Of a DNA stretch of 45,241 nt, positions 29,196 through 36,974 are shown piece by piece. A program made the position numbers and the translations under genes. The DNA comes from Phycisphaerae bacterium. Its GTDB lineage: Bacteria > Planctomycetota > Phycisphaerae > Phycisphaerales > SM1A02. The DNA lies in NCBI GenBank assembly GCA_002702575.1, contig PAAJ01000022.1:63118-108358 (forward strand), given 5' to 3'. Every line of letters starts with the position of its first letter. Position 1 is the first letter of the stretch. The notes under the pieces were generated by a model that saw only the letters and a program-made list of their open reading frames with translations, did not search any database and was not told the DNA's origin.

Positions 29196-30271
29196 CGATC
29201 ACCTCCGGAGGATGCCTGAACCGTATTGGCCAGAACACGGCGAGCGACCTCAAGGACACCATCGACCGGAACGCCCCGCATGACGCGATCACCCAGTGAT
29301 CGATCTCGATAGTTCACGGGAGATGACGGCGGCACGTGAACCACCTGGTCGTCCAGACCATAGGGGCCGACAAGAGCGGGACTCGTCGGCCCATACAAAC
29401 CGACGCATCGACCACCAAGACCAGCAGCCATGTGCAGCGCGGCCGTGTCGTTTGCGATTGTCAGACGCGCCGAGTCGATAATGGCCATCATCTCGCCGAT
29501 CGTGGTGCGACCGGAAAGATCATGCACCTCGTAGTCGGCTTCATCACGAAGTCTTGCAGCCAATCGGCCGACCTCTTCACGCTCGGAGCCGCTGCCCATC
29601 ATCACGATGGAGGAGATCTGGCTTCGATCAAGCGATCTGGCAAGCGAGACCCAATGATCATCCGGCCATGCCTTGCTGGGCCAACGAGTCGTCGATGCCA
29701 TGGCAAGATACGGCCCGTCGATGTTCAATTGATCACGAAGTGATGCCCATTGTTCCAGGGACTCGGAAGGCACATGAAGCTGCATGTCATGAATCTTCTC
29801 GATGCCCAGTGGATCCAGAAGCGACATCATGCGATCGACGGTGTGCGCATCGACACCGGTCGATACGCGATGGTTGTATGCCAGCCAGCCGCCCTCTCGT
29901 GCGTGACGATCTCCGATCCGAACGCTCGCGCCACTGGCGAAGGCCATGAGCCCACTTCGCACAAGACCCTGGCAATCGATGACGAGATCCCATCCCCCCT
30001 GCCTGAGCGACATCAACCACTTGATGGAACGCCCCATAACCCATGGCCTCGTCGCCCACTTCGACAACGATTTTCGTGGAAAGACGACGACCTCATCGAG
30101 GGCGGGATGACACCGGATGGCATCCTCGAAGCCCTCCTGGACGACCCAGGCGATCGACGCCTCCGGCCAGGCGGCTTTCAGACTGGCCAGAACCGGGACG
30201 GTCCGACAGACGTCACCCAGGGCACTGGGTCGTACTAGGAGGATCCTCCGTGGTGTCCAATGCCCCTTCAT
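29192..30271 (-). CDS. Glycosyltransferase family 9 heptosyltransferase (WaaC/WaaF-like)
   Basis: 359-residue GT-B enzyme of family 9, which transfers L,D-heptose from ADP-heptose to the LPS inner core. Features are ILLVRPSALGDVCRTVPVL at the N-terminus, DLVIDCQGLVRSGLMA (typical of heptosyltransferase I), ASTTRWPSKAWPDDHW, the donor-binding NDTAALHMAAGLG and GLYGPTSPALVGPYG. Which heptose it adds (WaaC or WaaF) cannot be fixed by eye; the DxQGLxRS segment favours WaaC. It is first gene of the LPS block, with GGGGAG 6 nt before the ATG and TATCAT about 45 nt upstream. Confidence 0.92.
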   Translation of the reverse strand: MKGHWTPRRILLVRPSALGDVCRTVPVLASLKAAWPEASIAWVVQEGFEDAIRCHPALDEVVVFPRKSLSKWATRPWVMGRSIKWLMSLRQGGWDLVIDCQGLVRSGLMAFASGASVRIGDRHAREGGWLAYNHRVSTGVDAHTVDRMMSLLDPLGIEKIHDMQLHVPSESLEQWASLRDQLNIDGPYLAMASTTRWPSKAWPDDHWVSLARSLDRSQISSIVMMGSGSEREEVGRLAARLRDEADYEVHDLSGRTTIGEMMAIIDSARLTIANDTAALHMAAGLGGRCVGLYGPTSPALVGPYGLDDQVVHVPPSSPVNYRDRSLGDRVMRGVPVDGVLEVARRVLANTVQASSGGDR

Positions 30272-30400
30272 GCCGATCTCCCCGGGGGATGCTTGCTCAT
30301 CGCGGCTGATGGTTCATGATACTTGAGTCGCGTTCCAGCCTCGAATCGTTCATACTTCAGGACTCATTCCCCCACGCCGCTTGGAGCCCCACCACCCGAC

Positions 30401-31660
30401 ATGTCGAGCAAGCCCGACCCCAATCAGTCATCAGCCCCCGAGAGCAGCGGTTTCGAAACGATGCTCGGGAAGCTTGTCGTTGATCAGGGACTCATCACCG
30501 ATGAGGAACTGCTGCAGTGCAACAGCGAACTGCTTGCGGCGCGTGCCGATGGTGAAGTCAATACGCTCGAAGAGGCGTTGATCACGCATGACTTCGTCAC
30601 CCAACGACAACTGGATCGACTCCGCAAGGAATTCGAAGACACCAAGTCGTCACTCAAGATTCCCGGATATCGAATGGTGAAGAAGCTGGGTGCCGGTGCC
30701 ATGGCGACGGTCTTCCTTGCTGAGCAGAAGAGTCTCAAGCGACAGGTGGCGATCAAGATCCTGCCGCAGAAGTTCTCCGAGGATCTCAAGACCCGGTTCT
30801 ACGACGAGGGGCGTGCTGCCGCCAAGCTGAACCATCCCAACATCGTGCACGCCTACGAAGTCGGGCAGGCCGGCGAACATCACTTCTTCGTCATGGAATA
30901 TGTCGAAGGCTCCGATGTCCGTCAGGAGATCAAGGACAAGAAGAGACTCACCGAGGACAAGGCACTGGAGATCATGATCCAGTCCGCCAAGGCGCTTGAA
31001 CATGCCCATTCAAAGGGACTGATCCACCGCGACATCAAACCTGCCAACATCATGCTGACCAGAAACGGCACGGTGAAAGTGGCGGATCTCGGCCTCGCCA
31101 GAAGCGTCGATGACATTGAAATGGCGGAAAAAGAGGCTGGACGAGCGTATGGGACCGCCAATTACATGAGTCCCGAACAGATCCGAGGCAAAGTGGACAT
31201 CGGGCCCTCAGCCGACATCTATGGCCTGGGTGGAACCTGCTACCACATGGTCACGGGCCGCGTGCCGTTCACCGGAAAGAATCCAAGTGAGGTGATGCGC
31301 CGTCACCTGAAGGCTCCGCTCACTCGACCGGATGATCTGAACCCGTCCCTGTCACCCGGGTTCTGTCAGGTCATTGAAATGATGCTGGCGAAGGATCCTT
31401 CCGATCGATACGAGTCGATGACGGATCTGCTGGAGGACCTCGAACTGGTCCAGCGTGGCGACTCTCCTCATTTCGCCAAGCCGGCCGTGGATCTCAGCAG
31501 CCTGGCCGTGAACATCACGCCGGATTCCGCATCCGCCGAGATTCCCGCGGCGGTTCCCAGGCGTGACAGCCGTTCGAATGTCAGTGCCCTGCTGATCACC
31601 AGCATCGGCATCAACATCGTGCTGGCGATCATCGTCGTTGCGATTCTGGCAACCAGCTGA
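30401..31660 (+). CDS. Membrane-anchored Ser/Thr protein kinase with GspE-N-like N-terminus
   Basis: 419-residue Hanks-type kinase. Residues ~15-85 (FETMLGKLVVDQGLITDEELLQC, then EALITHDFVTQRQLDRLRKEF) form two helical repeats like the N-terminal domain of type II secretion/pilus ATPases (GspE/MshE N). The kinase follows (about 90-350): glycine loop GAGAMATV, VAIKIL with the ATP-binding Lys, HRDIKPAN with catalytic D211, DLG (D229) in place of DFG, and GTANYMSPEQIRG. A single C-terminal helix (last ~22 residues) anchors it with the kinase in the cytoplasm. The frame opens at a TTG at 30323, but the ATG at 30401 is more likely. It is divergent from the LPS block. Confidence 0.9.
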   Translation: MSSKPDPNQSSAPESSGFETMLGKLVVDQGLITDEELLQCNSELLAARADGEVNTLEEALITHDFVTQRQLDRLRKEFEDTKSSLKIPGYRMVKKLGAGAMATVFLAEQKSLKRQVAIKILPQKFSEDLKTRFYDEGRAAAKLNHPNIVHAYEVGQAGEHHFFVMEYVEGSDVRQEIKDKKRLTEDKALEIMIQSAKALEHAHSKGLIHRDIKPANIMLTRNGTVKVADLGLARSVDDIEMAEKEAGRAYGTANYMSPEQIRGKVDIGPSADIYGLGGTCYHMVTGRVPFTGKNPSEVMRRHLKAPLTRPDDLNPSLSPGFCQVIEMMLAKDPSDRYESMTDLLEDLELVQRGDSPHFAKPAVDLSSLAVNITPDSASAEIPAAVPRRDSRSNVSALLITSIGINIVLAIIVVAILATS

Positions 31661-31692
31661 TCTCGATGAATTCAATGGACGGGTGATGTCCG

Positions 31693-32160
31693 TCAGGTCC
31701 GAACCTGAAGAATCATCTCCACCTCGACGGCCGCATCGAGTGGCAGGGCAACCGATCCAACGGCTGCCCGAGCATGACGCCCGGCCTCACCGAAGAGTTC
31801 GACCATCAGATCACTGACACCATTCGCCACCTGCGGCTGACCAAAGAAATCTGGGTCCGAGGCCACGAAGACCCCGATTCTCACAACCTGCTTGATTCGA
31901 TCCAGATCCCCATCCAGAGCATCCCTGGCGACAGCCAGGGCATTCAGGGCACACAGCCTGGCTGCCTTGGCGGCGTCTTCAGGGCTTGTTTTCGAGGGTA
32001 CAGACCCCGTGAAGGCCATTTTTCCATCTACAAAGGGGACCTGACCACTTATATAGAGGAGGTCACCGACCAATTTGGCCGGAACATAGCTGGCAACGGG
32101 CCTGGGGGCCTCAGGAAGGATGATTTCCAGTTGGTCGAGTTGATTCTGTATTCCGCTCAT
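31693..32160 (-). CDS. RidA/YjgF-family protein
   Basis: 155-residue RidA-superfamily protein. These small trimeric enzymes hydrolyse reactive enamine/imine intermediates to ammonia and ketoacids. Recognisable segments are LPEAPRPVASYVPAKLVGDLLYISGQVPF at the N-terminus, DAAKAARLCALNALAV, VVRIGVFVASDPDF and ARAAVGSVALPLDAAVEVEMIL at the C-terminus. It is the longer (~155) subgroup rather than the ~128-residue archetype. The open frame extends to 32217, but MSGIQNQLDQLEIILPEAP at 32160 is the usual start, with GGGA just upstream; the longer version would translate a perfect 20-bp palindrome. It ends 32 nt from the convergent kinase gene. Confidence 0.9.
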   Translation of the reverse strand: MSGIQNQLDQLEIILPEAPRPVASYVPAKLVGDLLYISGQVPFVDGKMAFTGSVPSKTSPEDAAKAARLCALNALAVARDALDGDLDRIKQVVRIGVFVASDPDFFGQPQVANGVSDLMVELFGEAGRHARAAVGSVALPLDAAVEVEMILQVRT

Positions 32161-32174
32161 AGATTCCCAGAAAG

Positions 32175-32194
32175 CAACGGCCAATTGGCCGTTG
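32175..32194. promoter_or_regulatory. Perfect 20-bp palindrome in the ridA leader
   Basis: CAACGGCCAATTGGCCGTTG is a perfect 20-bp palindrome ending 14 nt before the ridA start codon. As DNA it could bind a dimeric repressor. As RNA it folds into an 8-bp stem with an AATT loop next to the ribosome-binding region. Either would suit feedback control. Confidence 0.6.
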
Positions 32195-32264
32195 ATCTTG
32201 ACCTCCCGTGGCTCCACGGTAGTCTAAGAGTACCGGCACGTGGGGCCGGTCGTCCGTCGAGCGG

Positions 32265-32293
32265 ATCATACGCCCACATTGAACCGTTCTCAT
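32265..32293 (-). promoter_or_regulatory. Candidate ridA promoter
   Basis: On the minus strand ATGAGA (32288-32293), 17-nt spacer, TATGAT (32265-32270): 4 of 6 and 5 of 6 matches. Transcription would start near 32258, placing the 20-bp palindrome within a leader of about 100 nt. Confidence 0.4.
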
Positions 32294-32334
32294 TGACTTT
32301 ATCTGTTTGCGACTCGACGGCAGACAACCCGAAC

Positions 32335-32397
32335 TGAAGCACTGGATGGCCCCGGGGGACTCCATGGAACCCCTTGTCCAATCCAGATTGTGCTTCA
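32335..32397. ncRNA. Long imperfect stem-loop in the ridA/prepilin intergenic region
   Basis: TGAAGCAC (32335-32342) pairs with GTGCTTCA (32390-32397); next to it TGGAT (32343-32347) pairs with ATCCA (32381-32385) across a 4-nt bulge. Inside, GGGG and CCCC runs flank the palindromic TCCATGGA. This gives a ~63-nt stem-loop with about 17 or more pairs and no U-tract. It lies in the 380-bp gap between divergent genes (32218-32598), where I see no credible coding sequence. It may be a leader structure, a small RNA or a protein-binding site; the strand is not decided. Confidence 0.4.
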
Positions 32398-32477
32398 TGG
32401 ATCGTCGAGTAAGGGCCTGGAAGGCTTGTTGCAACATGCGGCAACCGATCGGGTGATATCTGCGAAACGATCGAAGT

Positions 32478-32499
32478 GATTCGACTTCTAAATCGAATC
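32478..32499. promoter_or_regulatory. Inverted repeat GATTCGA-N8-TCGAATC
   Basis: Exact 7-bp inverted repeat with an 8-nt AT-rich spacer (CTTCTAAA), about 100 bp before the first prepilin-like gene. It has the dimensions of a dimeric regulator site or a small hairpin. Confidence 0.4.
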
Positions 32500-32502
32500 G
32501 GA

Positions 32503-32523
32503 CCTCCGTCACGGTGACGGGGG
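32503..32523 (+). other. GC-rich hairpin before the prepilin pair
   Basis: CCGTCA-CGG-TGACGG (32506-32520) extends outward by one T-G and two C-G pairs to a 9-bp stem with a 3-nt loop. No T-run follows, so a simple intrinsic terminator is unlikely; a leader hairpin for the downstream genes is possible. Confidence 0.35.
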
Positions 32524-32598
32524 GCTGCCGATCCGTCTTCATGTTCATCTATTCATTCGAACACTCAAACAGACAGAGACATTGGGAGAACCAGTCAA

Positions 32599-33543
32599 AT
32601 GAAACGAAAAGCATTCACGCTTGTCGAGCTGATGGTCGTCATTTCGATCATCGCCCTGCTCATGGGCCTTCTGCTGCCTGCACTTTCCTCAGCCATGAGA
32701 AGTGCAAAGTCCAAGAAGGAGATGGTCCAGCTTCGTGGCCTCCACCAGACCAATGGTGTGTACGCCAGTGAGAACGACGGCAAATTCATCATGCCAGGCG
32801 AAATCGATCGCAAGTCCGTCAGCGGCCAGTACATCCCAGGCGTTGGCGAGACCAACCCCTACTTCAACCACACCGGCGCCATCTGCTCCGCTCTGATCTC
32901 GCACAAGTATGCCGAGCCGGAGATCATGGTGAGCCCTGCAGAGAATTCCCCTCAGATCGGCGTCAAGGGTCAGATCACCGAGAGCGGTGGCGAGCCTGTC
33001 GGCTATGACTACACCACGTATCAGCCAACTGAAGGCACCTACTGGGATGAGAATTTCCGAACCAACCTCGACACCGAGGATGAAGTCGATCACGCAAGCT
33101 TCTGCAACCTGACCCTGGTCGGTGCAGGCCGTCGTGGACGTTGGAATGACACCGCCGGTGGCGACACCATCTGCTGGAGCACCCGCGGCACGCTCAACGG
33201 CGACATGACCCTTGATGACTACAAGTTCAGCCCGACCCTGCTCATGCACGGTCCTCCCAACTCCTATGTCGGCCACTTCGTGACCGCCGATGGTGCTGTT
33301 CTCGTCACCAAGAACTTCGTCCCCGACGTTGCTCGCTACGACACCCAGGGCCTCGGCTCCCCGGGCTACAAGCGTGACAACATGTTCAACTGCGAGTTCA
33401 ACGACTGGCCTGCCTCCGGCGCGCCTGGCGATGAGACAGCAATGAAGCAGGCTGACATCTGGATGGGCTACACATGGCTCCTTCCACCGAATGATGACAG
33501 CACGTTCGTCCGAGTCACCTTCGATCCACTGGAAGAAGGTTGA
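32599..33543 (+). CDS. Prepilin-type N-terminal methylation protein (type II pseudopilin-like), copy 1
   Basis: 314-residue protein starting MKRKAFTLVELMVVISIIALLMGLLLPAL: a short basic leader, the prepilin peptidase/methylation site (A|FTLVE with Glu5) and a hydrophobic stem helix. The long C-terminal domain is planctomycete-style, ending in a modified H-X-DG region (HGPPNSYVGHFVTADGAV, with 13 rather than 9 residues between His and DG). Such proteins may be secretion pseudopilins or surface proteins; function here is unknown. GGGAGAA lies 8 nt before the ATG. A related gene follows on the same strand after 67 nt. Confidence 0.88.
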   Translation: MKRKAFTLVELMVVISIIALLMGLLLPALSSAMRSAKSKKEMVQLRGLHQTNGVYASENDGKFIMPGEIDRKSVSGQYIPGVGETNPYFNHTGAICSALISHKYAEPEIMVSPAENSPQIGVKGQITESGGEPVGYDYTTYQPTEGTYWDENFRTNLDTEDEVDHASFCNLTLVGAGRRGRWNDTAGGDTICWSTRGTLNGDMTLDDYKFSPTLLMHGPPNSYVGHFVTADGAVLVTKNFVPDVARYDTQGLGSPGYKRDNMFNCEFNDWPASGAPGDETAMKQADIWMGYTWLLPPNDDSTFVRVTFDPLEEG

Positions 33544-33610
33544 TCTCGAACACCCCGCTTGATTGACAGGTTTTCCTGCTTGCACCAGGCCCGTTGACCG
33601 GAGGATATTG

Positions 33611-34576
33611 ATGCGATTCAAGGCACAACGCCCAGCCTTCACAATTGTCGAGCTCATGGTGGTGATCACGATCATCGCCATCCTGATGGGCATCCTGCTT
33701 CCTGCTCTGACAGGCGCCAGGAACTCTGCCCGGCTTCTTGAAGAACAGAAGCAGGCCAAGACGATTGTCGAAGGTTTCGCGGCCTATGCCGCCTCGCATG
33801 ATTTCCGTAAACCGGTACCGGGCCTGGTGCAGCGGCAGGCCGTCACGGTTGGAGACAGCGAACGCTACATCGAGGGACGGGGTCGCGAAAACGGCTCAGT
33901 CAACGACCACGGTGCCATGCTTTCGCTCTGCGTGATGGAACGTCTCTTCGATGCGGATACCACGTATTCGGATTCGGAGACGAATGTGAACGTCTACCCC
34001 TACACGAACTACAACTTCGACGCATACGACCCCTATCCAACCAGCGGGGGCCCCGGTGTGTTCTGGGACAAGGCGTACTCCAACAACCTCAATCTCGATG
34101 AGAACGGGGAAGCTGAAGAAGAACAGGGCTGCCACAATTCCTACGCCATCATGCCCATCAGTGGCGAACGGCGACAGATCGCATGGGATCAGCAGGCCAG
34201 CTCAAGCTTCGCCCTCCTCGGGACCCGTGGTGTCGAAGATGGTGACGAGCAGAACATCAAGGACTCGAATTCCGCCGGCTTCTTCGGTCGAGAAGGTCAA
34301 TGGCGAGGCATCATCGTCTTCGCTGATGGCCATGTCGAAGTCAGCAACAACTTCTGGCCTGTAGCCGCCCAGTATTCGGTCACCGATTCCAGCGGCAACA
34401 CGACCTACTCCGCTGACAACATCTTCGCCGCACAGACCGAGGCGAAAGGCAGCTGGAATGCCGATCGATCCCTGCTGGGCCGCGACGCCTTCCTGACGCA
34501 TGTCAATGTCGCCGAGCAACACAGCGATTCCCCCACCAATCCACGTGACATCGAATACAGGCCGCTCTTCGACTAG
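33611..34576 (+). CDS. Prepilin-type N-terminal methylation protein, copy 2
   Basis: 321-residue paralogue of the preceding gene: MRFKAQRPAFTIVELMVVITIIAILMG has the same leader, cleavage site and stem helix. The C-terminal domain keeps comparable landmarks (GPGVFWDKAYSNNLNLDENG versus YWDENFRTNLDTEDE in copy 1; IIVFADGHVEVSNNF; ADNIFAAQTEAKGSWNADRS), but the His of the H-X9-DG motif is not evident. The two genes look like an old, diverged tandem duplication. GGAGG lies 6 nt before the ATG at 33611, which excludes the upstream in-frame start at 33563. No pilus assembly gene is nearby. Confidence 0.88.
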   Translation: MRFKAQRPAFTIVELMVVITIIAILMGILLPALTGARNSARLLEEQKQAKTIVEGFAAYAASHDFRKPVPGLVQRQAVTVGDSERYIEGRGRENGSVNDHGAMLSLCVMERLFDADTTYSDSETNVNVYPYTNYNFDAYDPYPTSGGPGVFWDKAYSNNLNLDENGEAEEEQGCHNSYAIMPISGERRQIAWDQQASSSFALLGTRGVEDGDEQNIKDSNSAGFFGREGQWRGIIVFADGHVEVSNNFWPVAAQYSVTDSSGNTTYSADNIFAAQTEAKGSWNADRSLLGRDAFLTHVNVAEQHSDSPTNPRDIEYRPLFD

Positions 34577-34608
34577 GAACGGCCTGCCGCATCGCCATGA
34601 CCGTGTCC

Positions 34609-34614
34609 TACAAT
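34609..34614 (+). promoter_or_regulatory. -10-like TACAAT before the NfeD protease gene
   Basis: TACAAT ends 8 nt before a GTG (34623) and 11 nt before the ATG (34626) of the NfeD-protease gene, again implying a transcript with little or no leader. The same hexamer precedes the lipoprotein gene at 19606. Confidence 0.3.
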
Positions 34615-34625
34615 GACACGAAGTG

Positions 34626-36305
34626 ATGTCACAGGTACAGATACTGAAACGACCACGCCCATCGAGATCTCGATGGCTGGTCATGATATTGGCACTTCTG
34701 GTCCCGATGGCGTGCCTCGGAGCGGCCCAGCAGTCGATGACGACCATTCCTGCCTGGCGAAAAGCCAGCCAGGTCGCCATCCTGCCGATCACCGGCCCGA
34801 TCGATCAGGTCACGGCGACCTCCATCAAGCGTCGTCTTCAGGAAGCCGTCGATGACGGAGCCGAAGCCATCGTCTTCGAGATCGATACCCCGGGCGGGGA
34901 ACTGATGGCGACGCTCGAAATCTGCCGGCTCATCAAGTACGACGCTCCCGCCAACACCGTCGCCTGGATCCATCCGTTCGCCTTCTCGGCCGGAACGATC
35001 ATTGCGCTCGCGTGTCGGGAAATCGTCGTATCTCCAGACGCAACCTTCGGTGACAGTGCTCCGGTCAGCCCACTGGGTCCGATTCCGGAAGCCGAACGCG
35101 CCAAACTGGAATCACCCATCCTCACCGAAGTGATCGACTCCGCAAGACGACGACACTACGACGAACAGATCGTCCAGGCGTTCGTGAGCGTCGGTGTCGA
35201 ACTCTGGCTGCTCAAGAACACCGAGACAGGCGAGATCATCTTCGTCGATGCCAATGAGTACCAGAGGATCTACGGCACCGCACCTCCAGAGGAAATGGTG
35301 GACGTCTCTTCACCCTCTCTCGGCGAAGCGCCCGTGCTCTCCCCCTTCTTCGAAGCGATTGCGACACCCGGTGAGGACCCTGGCGTGGATTCGATCGCAA
35401 CCGAACAGCTGCTTCCGTCGTCTCGAAAACGACTCGGCCCCGAGTCGGCTGCCGCATGGGAACTGGTTGGGCAGGTCGTTGCCGATGACCGACTGCTCAC
35501 CTTGAAACCCGGAGACGCGCTCAACTACGGCCTGGCCGCCGGCATCGTCGCGGATCGTCAGGCACTCGAGACCTTTCTTGGTGCATCCAGCATCCGTGTC
35601 TACAACCAGACGTGGTCCGAATCCCTTGTGCAACTGCTCGTCAGCTGGCCTGCCAGAATCATTCTGGTCGTCATCTTTCTGGTCTGCCTGTTCGTGGAGA
35701 TGATCTTCCCGGGAACAGGCCTCTTCGCGGCCGGCTCGATCTTCTCGCTCGCGTTGCTGATCGGAGCCCCTGCACTGGCGGGCATGGCGGAGTGGTGGGA
35801 TCTGCTGGCCGTCCTGATGGGGATTGCGCTTGTCGCCGTTGAAATCCTGCTGGTTCCAGGAACACTCATCGCCGGTATCACGGGCGCCATCCTGCTCATG
35901 ATCGGCATCATCGGGACCTTCATATCCGGAGACATGACCGATCAGGAGATGCAGAACGGAATCGTCCAGGGCATCCTGGTCATTCTGGTCGGCTCCTTTG
36001 TTTCCGTCTTGATCATCTGGCTCATCTCGCGAACCATCGACCGGGGTCGGTTTGCACGAGGCATCATTCTCAAAACCGAATTGAACGAGGGTCGGTTCGA
36101 CGTGGCCCCTGTCGAGCCGACCGGCAACGCCATCATGGTCGGGACGACCGGCATTGCCGAAACCTCACTCAGACCATCGGGACGCGTTCGTTTCGACGAC
36201 GAGTTGTTCGACGCCGTATCCTTGGGTCGCTGGATCGAAGCCGGCTCGGAAGTTCGAGTCGTCGGCACCGGGCTGGTGCTTGAAGTGGAGGCCACGGATT
36301 CATGA
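34626..36305 (+). CDS. NfeD-family membrane-bound serine protease (NfeD1b type)
   Basis: 559-residue protein: signal anchor (about 17-34), a ClpP/crotonase-fold protease domain (about 48-230: VAILPITGPIDQVTA, EIDTPGGELMAT, probable nucleophile S121 in PFAFSAGTIIALAC, and FGDSAPVSPLGP), then at least four membrane helices (about 335-470) and a C-terminal OB-fold NfeD domain (GTTGIAETSLRPSGRVRFDD). Homologues cleave membrane proteins such as stomatins. There is an unusually long stretch (about 200-310) between protease and helices. It overlaps the next gene by 4 nt and is followed by floA, the partner expected for this family. An in-frame GTG at 34623 is an alternative start. Confidence 0.9.
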   Translation: MSQVQILKRPRPSRSRWLVMILALLVPMACLGAAQQSMTTIPAWRKASQVAILPITGPIDQVTATSIKRRLQEAVDDGAEAIVFEIDTPGGELMATLEICRLIKYDAPANTVAWIHPFAFSAGTIIALACREIVVSPDATFGDSAPVSPLGPIPEAERAKLESPILTEVIDSARRRHYDEQIVQAFVSVGVELWLLKNTETGEIIFVDANEYQRIYGTAPPEEMVDVSSPSLGEAPVLSPFFEAIATPGEDPGVDSIATEQLLPSSRKRLGPESAAAWELVGQVVADDRLLTLKPGDALNYGLAAGIVADRQALETFLGASSIRVYNQTWSESLVQLLVSWPARIILVVIFLVCLFVEMIFPGTGLFAAGSIFSLALLIGAPALAGMAEWWDLLAVLMGIALVAVEILLVPGTLIAGITGAILLMIGIIGTFISGDMTDQEMQNGIVQGILVILVGSFVSVLIIWLISRTIDRGRFARGIILKTELNEGRFDVAPVEPTGNAIMVGTTGIAETSLRPSGRVRFDDELFDAVSLGRWIEAGSEVRVVGTGLVLEVEATDS

Positions 36306-36871
36306 CATCGATCATCCTGGCACAGGCCGCAACAACAGATGGCGATGACAGCATGCTGCTCTGGGCATTCGTTCTGCTGGCAATCGCCCTGTTCCTTCTC
36401 TTCATGGAGTTGTTCGTTCCATCAGGTGGCATCCTGGCCATCGTCGGTGCGGCAACCGTCGTGGGATCCCTGGTCTGCTTCTTCCTGTATTCAACGTCGA
36501 TCGGCCTGGTCGCACTGGGTATCGGGATCGTGTTCGGTCCAGTGCTGGCGTGGCTGGTCTTCCGTTGGTGGGTGGACTCCCCGATCGGCCGACGGATGAT
36601 TCTGGGGGGTGACGACATGGATCTCGGGCAGAGCCCCGAAGAGTCCTATTCCGCATCAGCCCATGCCCAGAAGGAACGGGCTTCCGCCAATCAGGATCTG
36701 ATCGGCGCGTCGGCTGTAGCGGAGACGCCATTGCGACCCGTTGGGGTCGTGCGAATCGGTGACCGAAGAATGCAGGCTCTTTCAGAGCATGGCATCATCG
36801 AAGCCGGCACCACCGTGATCGTCACGGAGGCTCTGGACAATCAACTCAAGGTGAGGCCCTCGAAGGATTAG
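36302..36871 (+). CDS. NfeD-family membrane protein, short form
   Basis: 189-residue protein with three hydrophobic helices (about 18-37, 40-62, 64-85) typical of NfeD proteins and a C-terminal OB-fold domain (VAETPLRPVGVVRIGDRRMQALSEHGIIEAGTTVIVTEALDNQLKV). It lacks the protease domain. In bacteria such proteins pair with flotillin-like FloA. Its start overlaps the long NfeD gene by 4 nt (ATGA). The following 103-nt gap contains TAGAAT (36926-36931) and a small TGGACC/GGTCCA hairpin before floA. Confidence 0.9.
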   Translation: MTSIILAQAATTDGDDSMLLWAFVLLAIALFLLFMELFVPSGGILAIVGAATVVGSLVCFFLYSTSIGLVALGIGIVFGPVLAWLVFRWWVDSPIGRRMILGGDDMDLGQSPEESYSASAHAQKERASANQDLIGASAVAETPLRPVGVVRIGDRRMQALSEHGIIEAGTTVIVTEALDNQLKVRPSKD

Positions 36872-36974
36872 CACCCTTCTCGAATGCCCCCATGCACACC
36901 CCGCTCGGCCGTCTGCCAGTTGGGATAGAATGACGTGATGGACCTGCTTGATGGGTCCAGAGGAGAGAACAGCC

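Noticed and set aside
32398-32457. 19-codon ORF starting ATG GAT CGT after the long stem-loop
   Set aside because: No ribosome-binding site and no support; ORFs this short are expected by chance.
32111-32548. 145-codon open frame on the minus strand over the ridA start
   Set aside because: It overlaps the ridA start out of frame, crosses several hairpins and has no family-like sequence. The region is better explained as non-coding.
33563-33568. TTGACA-like sequence between the two prepilin genes
   Set aside because: No -10 at 15-19 nt. The downstream gene has a strong Shine-Dalgarno and is probably co-transcribed.
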